Shown: positions 17,814-27,560, counted from the first letter of the stretch. The stretch is DNA of 64,000 nucleotides from JAUUSJ01 sp964439395 (GCA_964439395.1 CAYTNV010000019.1:1-64000), one strand, 5' to 3'. Made by a program: numbers and translations. The notes: generated from the sequence alone by a model not told the origin.

Positions 17814-18911
17814 ATGGCTAAACTACAAGTAATGACATTAGACAATCTAACTCAATTTAAAGAGCTTTATGATGCTGATGTCGACAAAAAAATAGAAGAC
17901 GCTGCGAAAAAATCGATTAAAGCAGTGTCTATATCTGATGATGGAACGACAATACATTTTTATAAAAAGGAAGAACCTGTAACTGAAGCTGAGGCAGCAT
18001 ATAGTATCCATCTTCCATCTCCTGTAAGTATTGATGGGAAAACAGACAAAGTAACTGGCGCTGTTGCTGGAAATTTTGCTGGATTAGATGCCAATGGAAA
18101 TCTAGTTGATTCTGGGAAAAAAGCCGCAGACTTTGATGCGGCTGGTACTGCTGCAAGTGTTGAAACTTCTGTATTGAATTATGTGGGAGATATTCCAGTT
18201 TCTGCTACTGCCAAAAACGTAGTAGCTTATATTACAGAAGTTGTACAAGCAAACGCTTTTGACGATAGCGAGTTGTTACAAAAAATCAATGCAAACAAAG
18301 ACGCAATTACTGTATTAAATGGAACTGGTGAAGGCTCTGTCGAAAAAACTGTAGCAGACGCAATTGCTGAAATTGTAGCATCTGCACCAGAATCTTTTGA
18401 TACATTAAAGGAAATTTCTGATTGGATTCAATCTCATGCCTCTGATGCAGCAACAATGAACAGCAATATTAACACGAACAAAAATGATATTGCTGCATTA
18501 AGAGCATTAATTGGCACACTTCCAGAAGGTGCAACCTCTACAACTGTCATAAGTTATATTGCAGAATACGTACAGGATGCCTTAACAAATACGGATTTAG
18601 CGAAATATGCAAAGGCAGAAGATTTGACAGTAGCTGTTGGAAGAATTGATGCATTAGAAACAGATGCAGGAAAAACAAAAGATAATGTTAGTGCATTAAC
18701 AGAAAGAGTTACTACACTTGAAACAGCTGACACGGCAACTGGAGAAAAAATCACTGAAATTGAAGGAAAAATAACCGCAATAAATACTCGACTCACTAAT
18801 GATGAAACAGCTATTACAAAAAACCAGACTGACATTACTACATTGAAAGAAATCGTAGGAGATGGAGTCGAAGCGATTCCTTCTGCATCTATTGCTGCAC
18901 TTTTTGCTTAG
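17814..18911 (+). CDS. Tail fibre-type coiled-coil protein
   Basis: 365 residues. The N-terminus MAKLQVMTLDNLTQFKELYD is an attachment-type helix. The centre carries the repeated fibre motif DKVTGAVAGNFAGLDANGN. The C-terminal half is heptad coiled coil (ALTERVTTLETADTATGEKI) ending in SASIAALFA. It is probably a trimeric side fibre or whisker. AAAGGAAGTG lies upstream of ATG. Confidence 0.65.
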   Translation: MAKLQVMTLDNLTQFKELYDADVDKKIEDAAKKSIKAVSISDDGTTIHFYKKEEPVTEAEAAYSIHLPSPVSIDGKTDKVTGAVAGNFAGLDANGNLVDSGKKAADFDAAGTAASVETSVLNYVGDIPVSATAKNVVAYITEVVQANAFDDSELLQKINANKDAITVLNGTGEGSVEKTVADAIAEIVASAPESFDTLKEISDWIQSHASDAATMNSNINTNKNDIAALRALIGTLPEGATSTTVISYIAEYVQDALTNTDLAKYAKAEDLTVAVGRIDALETDAGKTKDNVSALTERVTTLETADTATGEKITEIEGKITAINTRLTNDETAITKNQTDITTLKEIVGDGVEAIPSASIAALFA

Positions 18912-18925
18912 AGGTTGGTGATTAA

Positions 18926-19189
18926 ATGGCAAAACAACAGTTTCTTGATTATGACGGTTTAAAAATCGTAGTTGATGAAATATTAGGGAGAATCAGAGAA
19001 AATGGAAAAGTGGAATCCTTTGCTAACGGACTAATTGACTTTCCTACTATTGGTAAAGAAAATGTTGTTTATATAGATGAACTACAAAATGCTGTATATA
19101 GATGGGATGATGAAAACATCAAGTATTATTGCGTTGGCAAAGATTACGAAAAAATAGATATAATTTTAGGCGGAGATAGTGTTATATAA
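18926..19189 (+). CDS. Small fibre-associated protein
   Basis: 87 residues beginning MAKQQFLDYDGLKIVVDEI. This N-terminal helix with the phrase DYDGLK is common in phage fibre N-termini. A short beta domain follows (VYRWDDENIKYYCVG). GGTTGGTGAT precedes ATG. It probably serves as a short fibre or adaptor for the neighbours. Confidence 0.55.
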   Translation: MAKQQFLDYDGLKIVVDEILGRIRENGKVESFANGLIDFPTIGKENVVYIDELQNAVYRWDDENIKYYCVGKDYEKIDIILGGDSVI

Positions 19190-19206
19190 TGTGCTATCTC
19201 CTTTTT
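19172..19206 (+). terminator. Terminator overlapping the end of the preceding gene
   Basis: GGAGATAG/CTATCTCC stem (19172-19179, 19194-19201), 14-base loop, then TTTTT. Its 5' arm lies inside the last codons of the gene. Confidence 0.75.
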
Positions 19207-19227
19207 CGAAGGATGTGACTTAGATAA

Positions 19228-21123
19228 ATGGCTACAAATACATTAAATACTAGACTTTCCTTGAAATACGACAGTACGGCGAATTGGGCGACTTCTACCT
19301 TAGTATTATTAAAAGGAGAACTCGCTCTTGAACTCTTGGAAAGTAAAAATGTAAAAATAAAAGTTGGTGATGGCACTAACGTATTTAAAGATTTGCCATA
19401 TGCAAATCTCACAAGTGCTGAAATCATTGCATTAATTAAAGAGCAGGCGGTTAGTAGTGTCTCTCTCGTTGATGGTAATGCAAATGGTAAAATCGGATTA
19501 AATGTAGATGGAACAACTACTTACATCTCTGTAAAAGGTTTAGGCTCTGCTGCTTATACTGCTAGTTCTGCGTATGCCACGGCTGCTCAGGGTACAAAAG
19601 CAGAGAATGCTATGCCAAAGTCCGGTGGCACATTTACAGGTAATGTGATTTTAAACGCAAACCCTACTGCTGCTTTAGGAGCTGCAACAAAGCAATATGT
19701 AGATAGTAAAATTTCTGATGGTATCGCCGCATCCGATGCGATGGTATTCAAAGGAACTTTAGGAACAAACGGTACAGCTACATCACTTCCAGCATCTGGG
19801 AATACAATTGGAGATACTTATAAGGTAATCACTGCAACAACAATTCCTGCTGCCAACTCCCAGACAGGTGCTAATGTTTCCGCAAAAATTGGTGACTTAG
19901 TAATTTGTATTGATGAGACTACTCCAAAATGGATTGTTGTTCCTTCTGGTGATGAAGTAGTTACTACTGTACAGATTGACAATAGCACAAGTAATCTTAC
20001 AACAAGTGCAAAGAGTGGAACAATTAAAGTTGGTGCCGCAGCCGCAAAACAGGTAGACACTACTATTAGCAATGCTTCTACCTCAACTAATTTACCAACC
20101 TCTGCTGCTGTCTCTGCTTTTGTCGAAGGTAAAAATTACATTACTGGAATCAGTAGCTTAAAGGTGCAGATGAATAGCGGTACAACAGAAGGTACAAATC
20201 AGTATACTTTTGATGGTACCACAGACAAGACAATCAATATTTCTCCTGCGAGTATCGGTGCAGCAGCTGCATCTCACGGCACCCATGTTAATTATGGTAC
20301 GTCAAATCCACTAGTTGCTGGTACTGCTTCTCCTGGCACTGCTTCCACGGTTTCTAGAAGCGACCATGTACATCCAGTCCAGACAAACGTAGAAACTGCA
20401 ACAAAATTAGCAACAGCTAGAGCAATCGATGGTGTTAATTTCAATGGTACATCTGGTATCACACATTATGGCTCTTGTGCTACCGAAGCAGCAACAGCCG
20501 AAAAAGTAGTTGCCTGTAGCAATTATACATTAGTAACAGGTTCAAGAATTATTGTAAAATTCACTGTGACAAATACTGCTGCTAATCCAACATTAAATGT
20601 AAATTCTACTGGTGCAAAGGCAATTTATTATAGAGGGGCTGCAATCAATGCAGGTTATTTGGCAGCTGGTAGAACTTATGAGTTTGTATATAACGGTACT
20701 CAATACGAGTTAGTCGGAGACATTGATACAAATACTAATACTGATACTAAAGTAACAAACACTCTTGCTACTACAACAAAAGCGTATGTAACAGGTACAA
20801 CTACTGAAACAACAAACACAGGCACTCAGGTATTTGACACAGGTGTTTATTTAGATACTGTAGCTGGACAATTAACAGCCAAAACATTCAAAGGCAATTT
20901 GAGTGGAAATGCTACAACAGCAAGTTCTTGTACTGGAAATGCAGCCACTGCAACAAAATTAGCTACTGCAAGAAGTTTATCTATCACTGGTGGTGCAACA
21001 GCATCTGCCGTAAACTTCGATGGAAGTGCGAATGTTGCATTAAGTGTAAGTAACTTAAATACAGACTATTTAACAAATGGTGCAAATACTTTGATTTTAG
21101 ATTGTGGAAATGCCACAGTATAG
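19228..21123 (+). CDS. Tail fibre with tropism-determinant-type N-terminus
   Basis: 631 residues. The N-terminal ~65 residues (LLKGELALELLESKNVKIKV, then GDGTNVFKDLPY) form the phage fibre attachment domain also seen at the start of the next gene. The rest is Ala/Thr/Gly-rich fibre repeats, including an ASHGTHVNYG...SRSDHVHP segment typical of collar/fibre shafts and ATKLATARxI repeats (twice, ~389 and ~580). The codon composition (many GCA/ACA repeats) is more regular than neighbours. Confidence 0.7.
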   Translation: MATNTLNTRLSLKYDSTANWATSTLVLLKGELALELLESKNVKIKVGDGTNVFKDLPYANLTSAEIIALIKEQAVSSVSLVDGNANGKIGLNVDGTTTYISVKGLGSAAYTASSAYATAAQGTKAENAMPKSGGTFTGNVILNANPTAALGAATKQYVDSKISDGIAASDAMVFKGTLGTNGTATSLPASGNTIGDTYKVITATTIPAANSQTGANVSAKIGDLVICIDETTPKWIVVPSGDEVVTTVQIDNSTSNLTTSAKSGTIKVGAAAAKQVDTTISNASTSTNLPTSAAVSAFVEGKNYITGISSLKVQMNSGTTEGTNQYTFDGTTDKTINISPASIGAAAASHGTHVNYGTSNPLVAGTASPGTASTVSRSDHVHPVQTNVETATKLATARAIDGVNFNGTSGITHYGSCATEAATAEKVVACSNYTLVTGSRIIVKFTVTNTAANPTLNVNSTGAKAIYYRGAAINAGYLAAGRTYEFVYNGTQYELVGDIDTNTNTDTKVTNTLATTTKAYVTGTTTETTNTGTQVFDTGVYLDTVAGQLTAKTFKGNLSGNATTASSCTGNAATATKLATARSLSITGGATASAVNFDGSANVALSVSNLNTDYLTNGANTLILDCGNATV

Positions 21124-21130
21124 AATAGTG

Positions 21131-21153
21131 GGGAGTCATTTATGGCTCCCTTT
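21131..21153 (+). terminator. Weak terminator or structured leader
   Basis: GGGAG(TC)/(GG)CTCCC stem with only three T after it, between two fibre genes. It may be a leader hairpin rather than a terminator. Confidence 0.35.
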
Positions 21154-21174
21154 GGGAGTGAGGGGGAGTGAAAA

Positions 21175-22737
21175 ATGCCAGATCAAATTGTAAAAGCTAG
21201 AATAGTACAAAAATATGACATCGAAGATATGTGGATTTTCGAGGATCCAATCTTATTAAAAGGGGAAGTTGCTTATACAAGTGATAAAGGCAATATGTGC
21301 AAAGTAGGAGATGGAATAAAACACTGGACACAATTACCTTATAACAAAATTGATTGGGAAAACATTTACAGCAAACCAACTACATTTCCTCCATTGGCTC
21401 ATACTCACACAAAAAGCCAGATTTTAGATTTCCCATCTTCTTTAAAAAATCCAAATGCGTTAACAATATCTCTTAATGGAACAAGCGAAGGAGCATATGA
21501 TGGCAGCAGTGCAAAAACAATTAATATCACTCCCGCATCCATAGGTGCTTCTGCAACAGACCATACGCACAAATATGCTGGAAGTTCTGGCGCGGGAGGC
21601 GATGCGAATAATGCTATAAGATTATGCAATTGTAGCCTATATGGTATTAATGCAGGAACTAATCTAGCAGATGGCATTGGGTATATTCCTATAGTAGTCG
21701 ATGAAGAAAAAACTGGTGGAGGACATACAACATTGCCTACTGTTATATCGCTAGTAAAATCCGATACTGGTACATACTATGGTTCTTTTAACATAACCGA
21801 TAATGTTGACGGGCAAACTGCATTTACCATAAGTGTACAAGATGCGATAAGGTTAAGCACTTCAAACGATATCATATGTGATAGTAATACTAAGGTCAAC
21901 GGGAATTTAACAATAGAAGACGATTTATTTGTAAATGGAGCTGCAGAGACACTAAGTACTTTTAATTGTGCTCTAAAGGTAATAGGTTCTATTACTACAA
22001 ATAGAATAAAACCAGATACTAACGTTAATAGCGGCATACTTACTCTTGGTTATACAAATGCTGTTACAATAAACCAAAATGGCACTACTACAATGAATAA
22101 ACTCAAAGTCAATACTGATGCTTCTGTGCAATCGCTGAGCGCAACTGGAGATATTGTTACAAGCGGTAATGTTATCAAAAATGCTGTTGTTCAGTCAAAT
22201 ACAGCGGATGCTGGTTCGTATTTTGCACCTGTGGAAAGTGGAGCAACCAGGCTGGGACATGGAAATGCAAAATGGAGTGCTGTATACGCAACTTCATCTG
22301 CAATTGTTACGTCGGACAGAAATTTAAAAACTGATATAAAATCTTTTACCGAAGCTTACGAAGAACTATTCTTTGACTTATCTCCTTCTGTTTTTAAATT
22401 CAAAGACGGAGATTCTGGGAGAATTCATACCGGATTTATTTCTCAGGATGTAGAAGAGAAGTTAGCTGTAAATGGTCTTTCTAGCTTTGATTTTGCTGGA
22501 TTTTGTAAAGACCCAAAAACGAAAATTATAATCGATGATGATGGAACTGAAAGAGAGGTAGTTGTAGAAGGAGAATATGTTTATTCCCTCAGATACGAAG
22601 AATTTATTGCTCTGAACACACATATGATTCAAAAAATCTATCCTAGAATTGACGAACACGATGCCAAAATAAATGCCTTAACAGCCCGTGTAAATCTACT
22701 AGAAAATATAGTTAAAGAAAATGGAATTAAAATATAA
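21175..22737 (+). CDS. Tail fibre with C-terminal S74 self-cleaving chaperone
   Basis: 520 residues. It shares the N-terminal attachment domain of the previous gene (ILLKGEVAYTSDKGNMCKVG). The C-terminal ~120 residues form a peptidase S74 intramolecular chaperone: VTSDRNLKTDIKSF contains the Ser/Lys dyad (S-D-x-x-x-K), followed by GFISQDVEEKL, SLRYEEFIALNTHMIQKIY and a terminal coiled coil. In this family the chaperone trimerises the fibre and then cuts itself off at the serine. A strong ribosome binding site (GGGGGAGTG) precedes ATG. Confidence 0.88.
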   Translation: MPDQIVKARIVQKYDIEDMWIFEDPILLKGEVAYTSDKGNMCKVGDGIKHWTQLPYNKIDWENIYSKPTTFPPLAHTHTKSQILDFPSSLKNPNALTISLNGTSEGAYDGSSAKTINITPASIGASATDHTHKYAGSSGAGGDANNAIRLCNCSLYGINAGTNLADGIGYIPIVVDEEKTGGGHTTLPTVISLVKSDTGTYYGSFNITDNVDGQTAFTISVQDAIRLSTSNDIICDSNTKVNGNLTIEDDLFVNGAAETLSTFNCALKVIGSITTNRIKPDTNVNSGILTLGYTNAVTINQNGTTTMNKLKVNTDASVQSLSATGDIVTSGNVIKNAVVQSNTADAGSYFAPVESGATRLGHGNAKWSAVYATSSAIVTSDRNLKTDIKSFTEAYEELFFDLSPSVFKFKDGDSGRIHTGFISQDVEEKLAVNGLSSFDFAGFCKDPKTKIIIDDDGTEREVVVEGEYVYSLRYEEFIALNTHMIQKIYPRIDEHDAKINALTARVNLLENIVKENGIKI

Positions 22738-22766
22738 GAAGAGGGCTTCTGCTCTCTTCTTTTTTT
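22737..22766 (+). terminator. Rho-independent terminator
   Basis: AGAAGAGGGC/GCTCTCTTCT stem (one G-T pair), TTCT loop, seven T. It separates the fibre block from the tRNA and terminase block. Confidence 0.85.
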
Positions 22767-22783
22767 GTGAAAAAAAATAATAT

Positions 22784-22857
22784 CGCAGGGCAGAGCAATC
22801 AGGTAGCTCATCGGACTCATAATCCAAAGGTCAGAGGTTCAAATCCTCTTCCTGCAA
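22784..22857 (+). tRNA. Initiator-type tRNA-Met (CAT) with unusual anticodon stem
   Basis: Anticodon loop CTCATAA gives CAT. Initiator hallmarks are visible: the first acceptor position is an unpaired C1 x A72 while positions 2-7 pair (GCAGGG/TCCTGC), and the D-stem GAGC/GCTC has A11-T24. The body closely follows bacterial tRNA-fMet. Unlike normal initiators, the three G-C pairs at the base of the anticodon stem are not intact (GGA/TCC, third pair A-T), and the second stem pair is C x A. CCA is not encoded. The terminase small subunit starts 23 bases later. Confidence 0.88.
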
Positions 22858-22880
22858 TTCCAGATTCAGGAGGTGAAAGT

Positions 22881-24170
22881 TTGCCTGTAAAAAAGACAGA
22901 AAAGCTTCCCAAAAAACCTATCGCCGAAGTGCGAAAAGAAAATGAAGAATTAAAAGAAGAACTAAAAACTCTTAGAGAGAAATATGCAACTTATGGACAT
23001 TGTAATATGTGCGATAAGCATAAGTCTAGAGACAAATTTTACAAGAGTACAGATCCTATGATAAAAAGTGGGATTACTTCAATTTGTAAAGAATGTGCTA
23101 GAAAAATAGCACTACAAGTAGATGCTAATGGTATGGAACATTCTCCTACAAAAGAAAGCTGTAGAAAAGCACTATACTATCTGAATAAACCTTTTCTCAA
23201 TAAAATTTGGGATGCTAGTGTTCAAGAATCAGAAAATGTATTGTCTGGAAAGCCGCGTTCCACTGTTTGGGATGCCTACGCAAAAAATATTAGTATGCCC
23301 AACTATGTTGGAATGACATATGTAGACTCTGATACAGAAAGTTTTGTTGAGGATACATCTATTTCTAAATCAAACACAGAAGAAGATATTTTCAATGACC
23401 ATATAGGACAAGATGCATGGGACGGATATCTACGTAACAAAAATGAAATTATACGTCTCTTAGAATATGATCCTTTTGAAAAAGAAGATTTAGCAGACCA
23501 ACCTCTCCTTTATTCCCAACTCATTGGAATGGTGGACTCAGGTGGTGATCAAAACGATGACATGATGAGAACAGCTTCTGCTATTTCTATTGTTCGTGGG
23601 TTTTTGCAAATTCAAAAAATCGATGACACAATTACCAAACTCATGACTGACTACAGGAATATCGAAAAAAATTCAGCAGTAATTAAAAGTTTACAAGAAT
23701 CTAAAGGGAAAATATCTTCTATCATCTCCTCTCTCGCTCAAGATAGTTGCATTTCTCTCAAACACACGAAAAATGCGAAAAAAGGTGAAAATACTTGGAC
23801 TGGTAAACTTAAGAAAATTAAAGATCTCAATTTGCGAGCAGGTGAGGTAAATGGTTTCGATATCGCAACATGTAAAGCAATGCAGCAGGTAATGGATTTA
23901 AGCAACGCTTCGATTATGCGACAGCTGCGATTAGACGAATCTGAATGGTCAGATATCGTAGCTGATCAAAGAGAAATGATTGTAAAGTTCCAGGATGAAA
24001 CAGCTAAATATGAAGAAATTTGTCGAATATTACTTAGAGAAAATCTCGACATAAAGGACTCTCTTCTGGAAAAAGGAATCGACTTAGAAATGGAAGTTAC
24101 AGATTTGAATGAACTCTTCTCCTGTTTTTCTGATATTCCAAATCAAGGAGAAAGCGAGGACGAAGAATGA
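22881..24170 (+). CDS. terS: Terminase small subunit (probable)
   Basis: 429 residues from a TTG start that follows AGGAGGTGAAAG; an upstream ATT/GTG region is inside the tRNA and is rejected. It has a coiled coil (KENEELKEELKTLREKYA), then a zinc finger CNMCDKHKSRDKFY...CKEC typical of phage packaging and HNH-adjacent proteins, then a long helical body. It overlaps the large subunit start by four bases (ATGA), the usual small-large terminase arrangement. It is long for a small subunit, so the function rests on position plus the zinc-finger/coiled-coil pattern. Confidence 0.6.
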   Translation: MPVKKTEKLPKKPIAEVRKENEELKEELKTLREKYATYGHCNMCDKHKSRDKFYKSTDPMIKSGITSICKECARKIALQVDANGMEHSPTKESCRKALYYLNKPFLNKIWDASVQESENVLSGKPRSTVWDAYAKNISMPNYVGMTYVDSDTESFVEDTSISKSNTEEDIFNDHIGQDAWDGYLRNKNEIIRLLEYDPFEKEDLADQPLLYSQLIGMVDSGGDQNDDMMRTASAISIVRGFLQIQKIDDTITKLMTDYRNIEKNSAVIKSLQESKGKISSIISSLAQDSCISLKHTKNAKKGENTWTGKLKKIKDLNLRAGEVNGFDIATCKAMQQVMDLSNASIMRQLRLDESEWSDIVADQREMIVKFQDETAKYEEICRILLRENLDIKDSLLEKGIDLEMEVTDLNELFSCFSDIPNQGESEDEE

Positions 24171-24748
24171 AGTTTATTGACGAAAAAGACTCGCTTGATG
24201 TATTAGAATATTTTGATCCGTGTATCCAGGAAAATACGATTTATGTAAAACCAGGCATTTATGCCATGTCAAGCAGAAAAATTGCTGCTTTAATAGACAT
24301 TGCAAGAGCACAAAAATATTATCAATGTAATCCTGTAAGATTTATCAACGATTTTTACAATATCGAATTGTTAGATGTGCAGGCTTGGATTTTACAACAG
24401 GCTTGGACAACTAAAAATGTACTTTTAGTGTGCACAAGAGGTCTTGGAAAATCCACGCTCATTGATTTAATGATAATGGCAAAAGATATGCTCTTTAATA
24501 ATTACTGGACCTATATAGCGTCTGGGTCTGGTAGTCAAGCAGAAGAAACATTCACTACATTAGAACGATTAGCAAACGATAATATAGATACTTTTGTTGG
24601 CTCAACAGGAAGTATATTTAAGGCTGAAATAGAAATAAAGAATGCCGCTGGAGACGGCTTTTCTCATAGCAGCAACGGTTTTTCTTACAGCACATATAAT
24701 GGAAGCTACACCCAAACACTTAATAGTAATGTAGACAAAAAAAGAGGT
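24167..24748 (+). CDS. terL: Terminase large subunit, exon 1 (ATPase N-terminal part)
   Basis: Codons 1-194 of the DNA-packaging motor. The adenine-binding region (LLDVQAWILQQAW) and Walker A CTRGLGKST (89-97) are present. The exon ends in NVDKKRG, immediately before the Walker B strand. Without splicing the frame stops at 24796 after unrelated residues. Joining to 26081 gives DKKRG-KRGNVVFDECG, restoring the conserved ATPase. The exon ends in T, the normal last base of a group I intron 5' exon. The spliced protein has 682 residues, a usual TerL size. Confidence 0.9.
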
Positions 24749-26080
24749 AAACTAATAAGAAGTAAAAAAATTTATATAATTAAATCCATTATTTAAGGAG
24801 GAACATATAAATGAAAAGATGGACAGAAGAAGAAACTGAATTTTTAAAACAAAATTACAAACATATGTCATATATAGAAATAGGAAAAATACTCAATAGG
24901 AAAGATTCAGCTATAAGAGCAAAATGTTTTGATCTTGGATTGATAAAAAATGACAGATGGACAAAGGAACAAATTGAACTCCTAAAACAAAAGTATCAAG
25001 AAATACCATCCACCGATTTAGCTAAAATATTTAATAAAACAAAGACAGCAGTAAATGTAAAAGCAAAAAAACTAGGACTCAAAAAAAGTAAATATATTTG
25101 TGATTATAGTTTTTTTGAGAATATAGATTCAGAAGAAAAAGCATACTGGCTTGGTTTTATATATGCAGACGGATGGATCTCTGTAAACAAAAAAACAAAT
25201 AGCGGAGTCCTTGGTATTGAATTACAAATAAAAGATATTGCACATTTGAAAAAATTTAATAAAAGTCTTAATGGTAATTATAAAATTTCAACCAGAGAAC
25301 GAATATACGCTCTTAGCCCATACAAAGAAAAGTTAAATAAACTCTGCTGTATTCGAATTTTTTCCATAAAAATGGTAAATGATTTAAAAAAGCTCGGAGT
25401 AAATCAAAACAAAACATATGATATAAAATTCCCATTCTTTATAAATGATAATTTAATGCCTCACTTTATTAGAGGCTTTTTTGATGGAGATGGATGTGTA
25501 AGATTAAGGACAAGATACAACAAAAAAGATAAAAAGAAGGTTGAGTATCCTATTTGTGATATTGTTTGCTATGAAAAAAGTTTTTTAGAAGAATTGAGAA
25601 AATATATATACGAGAAATACGACATTCACTCATACATATATCCCGAAAAAAATTTATTTAGGATTTATATACATAAATATATCGACACTATAAAGTTTGT
25701 AGATTTACTGTATGAGAATGCATCTATTTATTTAGAAAGAAAATACAGTATATACCAAAAAATTAAAAATATTGTTGCCACAGATTGCCTCACTGCTTAG
25801 AAATAAGCAGCCCTTTTTAGGGTTCATAACAGGGAGAGAAATCGTGAAGCCTGAAATGGTAACGCGAGTGGAAGGCTGCATTTAAAAGTACAGTCACACG
25901 CAGAGCATTGGGATTGAACCTGTCAACAGAATATAATATCCCCACGAGCTTCCTGCACGATAATTATAGATTATCCACTAAAAGTGCCAAACGTTAAACG
26001 TGGGTGAAAGTTTATGCCGAACTTATGGGAAATACAACCATAAGAATTACAAGATAAAAAGCTTGTAAGATAACAAATTG
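24749..26080 (+). other. Group I-like intron in terL with a homing endonuclease gene
   Basis: 1332 bases interrupting terL between Walker A and Walker B. It begins after T24748 and ends in G26080 (ATTG), as group I introns do. A pseudoknot topology is visible: GGTTCA (25821-25826) with TGAACC (25915-25920) as P3, and GGGAT (25910-25914) with ATCCC (25938-25942) as P7, with an AGCCT/AGGCT hairpin (25848-25877) between. A P1-like pairing of the exon end with GCCCTTTT (25810-25817) has one mismatch. The remaining pairings were not all resolved. The endonuclease gene lies in the loop between the 5' splice site and the presumed guide sequence. Confidence 0.75.
24811..25800 (+). CDS. LAGLIDADG homing endonuclease with two SANT/Myb-like repeats
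   Basis: 329 residues. Residues ~1-45 and ~48-95 are two SANT/Myb-like DNA-binding repeats (RWTEEETEFLKQNY and RWTKEQIELLKQKY). Two LAGLIDADG motifs follow: AYWLGFIYADGWI (~112-124) and HFIRGFFDGDGCV (~219-231), each with the catalytic aspartate. This is a monomeric endonuclease expected to cut intron-less terL and spread the intron. Its own AAGGAGG lies 9 bases before ATG, so it is translated independently of terL. Confidence 0.88.
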   Translation: MKRWTEEETEFLKQNYKHMSYIEIGKILNRKDSAIRAKCFDLGLIKNDRWTKEQIELLKQKYQEIPSTDLAKIFNKTKTAVNVKAKKLGLKKSKYICDYSFFENIDSEEKAYWLGFIYADGWISVNKKTNSGVLGIELQIKDIAHLKKFNKSLNGNYKISTRERIYALSPYKEKLNKLCCIRIFSIKMVNDLKKLGVNQNKTYDIKFPFFINDNLMPHFIRGFFDGDGCVRLRTRYNKKDKKKVEYPICDIVCYEKSFLEELRKYIYEKYDIHSYIYPEKNLFRIYIHKYIDTIKFVDLLYENASIYLERKYSIYQKIKNIVATDCLTA

Positions 26081-27547
26081 AAACGTGGTAACGTTGTGTT
26101 TGACGAATGTGGCTTCTTATCAGAAGAAATGATATCTGTATATGGAGCTTTTGCAATCGTAAATAAAAGTTTTAAATCTGGAAAAGATGCAACTGGGAAG
26201 AGCATAGATCCTATTCGTGCCCGCACTATCCCAAAAGAAATTCCAAATCAGCTGTTTTATATTAGTAGTGCTTCTGACACTTCTACGAAATTCTACGCTT
26301 TATATCGAGAATTTTCCAAAAAAATGATAGCAGGTGACAAAGATTATTTTGTTGCCCATATCACTTGTGAAGTGCCACTTCGTCCAACGATTCGTGGACA
26401 AGTAATGAGTCCACTCTTTCAAAAATCAGTCATAGATGCGGAAATGCGAACAAATCCAGAAAAAGCAAGAAGAGAATACTACTGTGAATTTACAACAGAT
26501 GCAGGCAGTAAAGCTATTGTTCGTCGTGGAGTTATTACGAGAAATGAAGAGATACGTAAACCTCTGCTCTACAATGACACTGGAGATAAAAAATTTGTCA
26601 TCTCTTATGACCCTGCGAGAAGCCGAGATAATTCTGTTATCACTGTAGCAGAGATTTATGACTATGAACAAGTCGATGGAACCATTGAGAAACGAATGAG
26701 AATTGTAAATTGTATGAATTTAATAGATGTTGGCAAGAGAATTAAAAGTCCAATGCAAACTCCTGACCAAATAAAATTCTTAAAACAAGTAATCTTAGAT
26801 TATAATGGTGGGGCAGATGCATACGGAAATATCATTGGAGTGTTTATCGATGCTGGTTCTGGAGGAGGTGGCGTAAATATTGCTGACTATTTAATGGAAG
26901 ATTGGACAGATAAAGCTGGAATTGTACATAGAGGATTGATTGACGCTGAATATTCTGCGGAATATGTCAAGAAATTCCCAAATGCAGTAAATAAACTACG
27001 ACTTATGCAACCAACAGCTTATAAATCAGATATGTTCGAAGCTCTTATTGAATTGCTGAATCAGGACAAAATATCATTCACTGCTCCATATAATCATAAG
27101 GGTAAACTCACAATATTCGATGTTGATGAAAAAATCCTTACAGAGGCTAAGGATCAAATATCAAAAAAATTAAAGAAACAGAAAGTAAATCAAGAAGAAT
27201 TTGAGCAAAAGATGAATGAAGAGCTCCTCAAAGTATCTTCGGTGAAGACCAAGACAATTAAGTTAGATTGGCAAGATGAACTTGCTCTGTGCAATATTGA
27301 TGCAATGAAAGAAGAGTTGGTTAATATTGTAAGAAAGGAACGAGCATCTGGCAAAGATTCTTTTGATTTAATACCAGAAAAGGCAAATAAGCTCCATGAT
27401 GATAGAGCATATACTTGTGCTTTATGTGCTTATGCTTTGATGGAAGAACGAAGAAAAAATATAACGCATAGAAAACGAAAAACGAAAACGTCCGACTTAG
27501 TGCATAGACTACCTATTCGCCGAGGCAGACGTTTTTCTTCATTATAG
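26081..27547 (+). CDS. terL: Terminase large subunit, exon 2 (Walker B and nuclease)
   Basis: 488 codons completing TerL. It opens with KRGNVVFDECGFLSEE (Walker B VVFDE). The nuclease domain shows conserved acidic positions in VISYDPARSRDNS, GVFIDAGSGGGG and a late DDRAYTCALCAYAL. The TTG at 26078 belongs to the intron end and is not used as a start. The portal gene begins 13 bases after its stop. Confidence 0.9.
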   Translation, partial: KRGNVVFDECGFLSEEMISVYGAFAIVNKSFKSGKDATGKSIDPIRARTIPKEIPNQLFYISSASDTSTKFYALYREFSKKMIAGDKDYFVAHITCEVPLRPTIRGQVMSPLFQKSVIDAEMRTNPEKARREYYCEFTTDAGSKAIVRRGVITRNEEIRKPLLYNDTGDKKFVISYDPARSRDNSVITVAEIYDYEQVDGTIEKRMRIVNCMNLIDVGKRIKSPMQTPDQIKFLKQVILDYNGGADAYGNIIGVFIDAGSGGGGVNIADYLMEDWTDKAGIVHRGLIDAEYSAEYVKKFPNAVNKLRLMQPTAYKSDMFEALIELLNQDKISFTAPYNHKGKLTIFDVDEKILTEAKDQISKKLKKQKVNQEEFEQKMNEELLKVSSVKTKTIKLDWQDELALCNIDAMKEELVNIVRKERASGKDSFDLIPEKANKLHDDRAYTCALCAYALMEERRKNITHRKRKTKTSDLVHRLPIRRGRRFSSL

Positions 27548-27560
27548 AGGGAGGTGAAAA

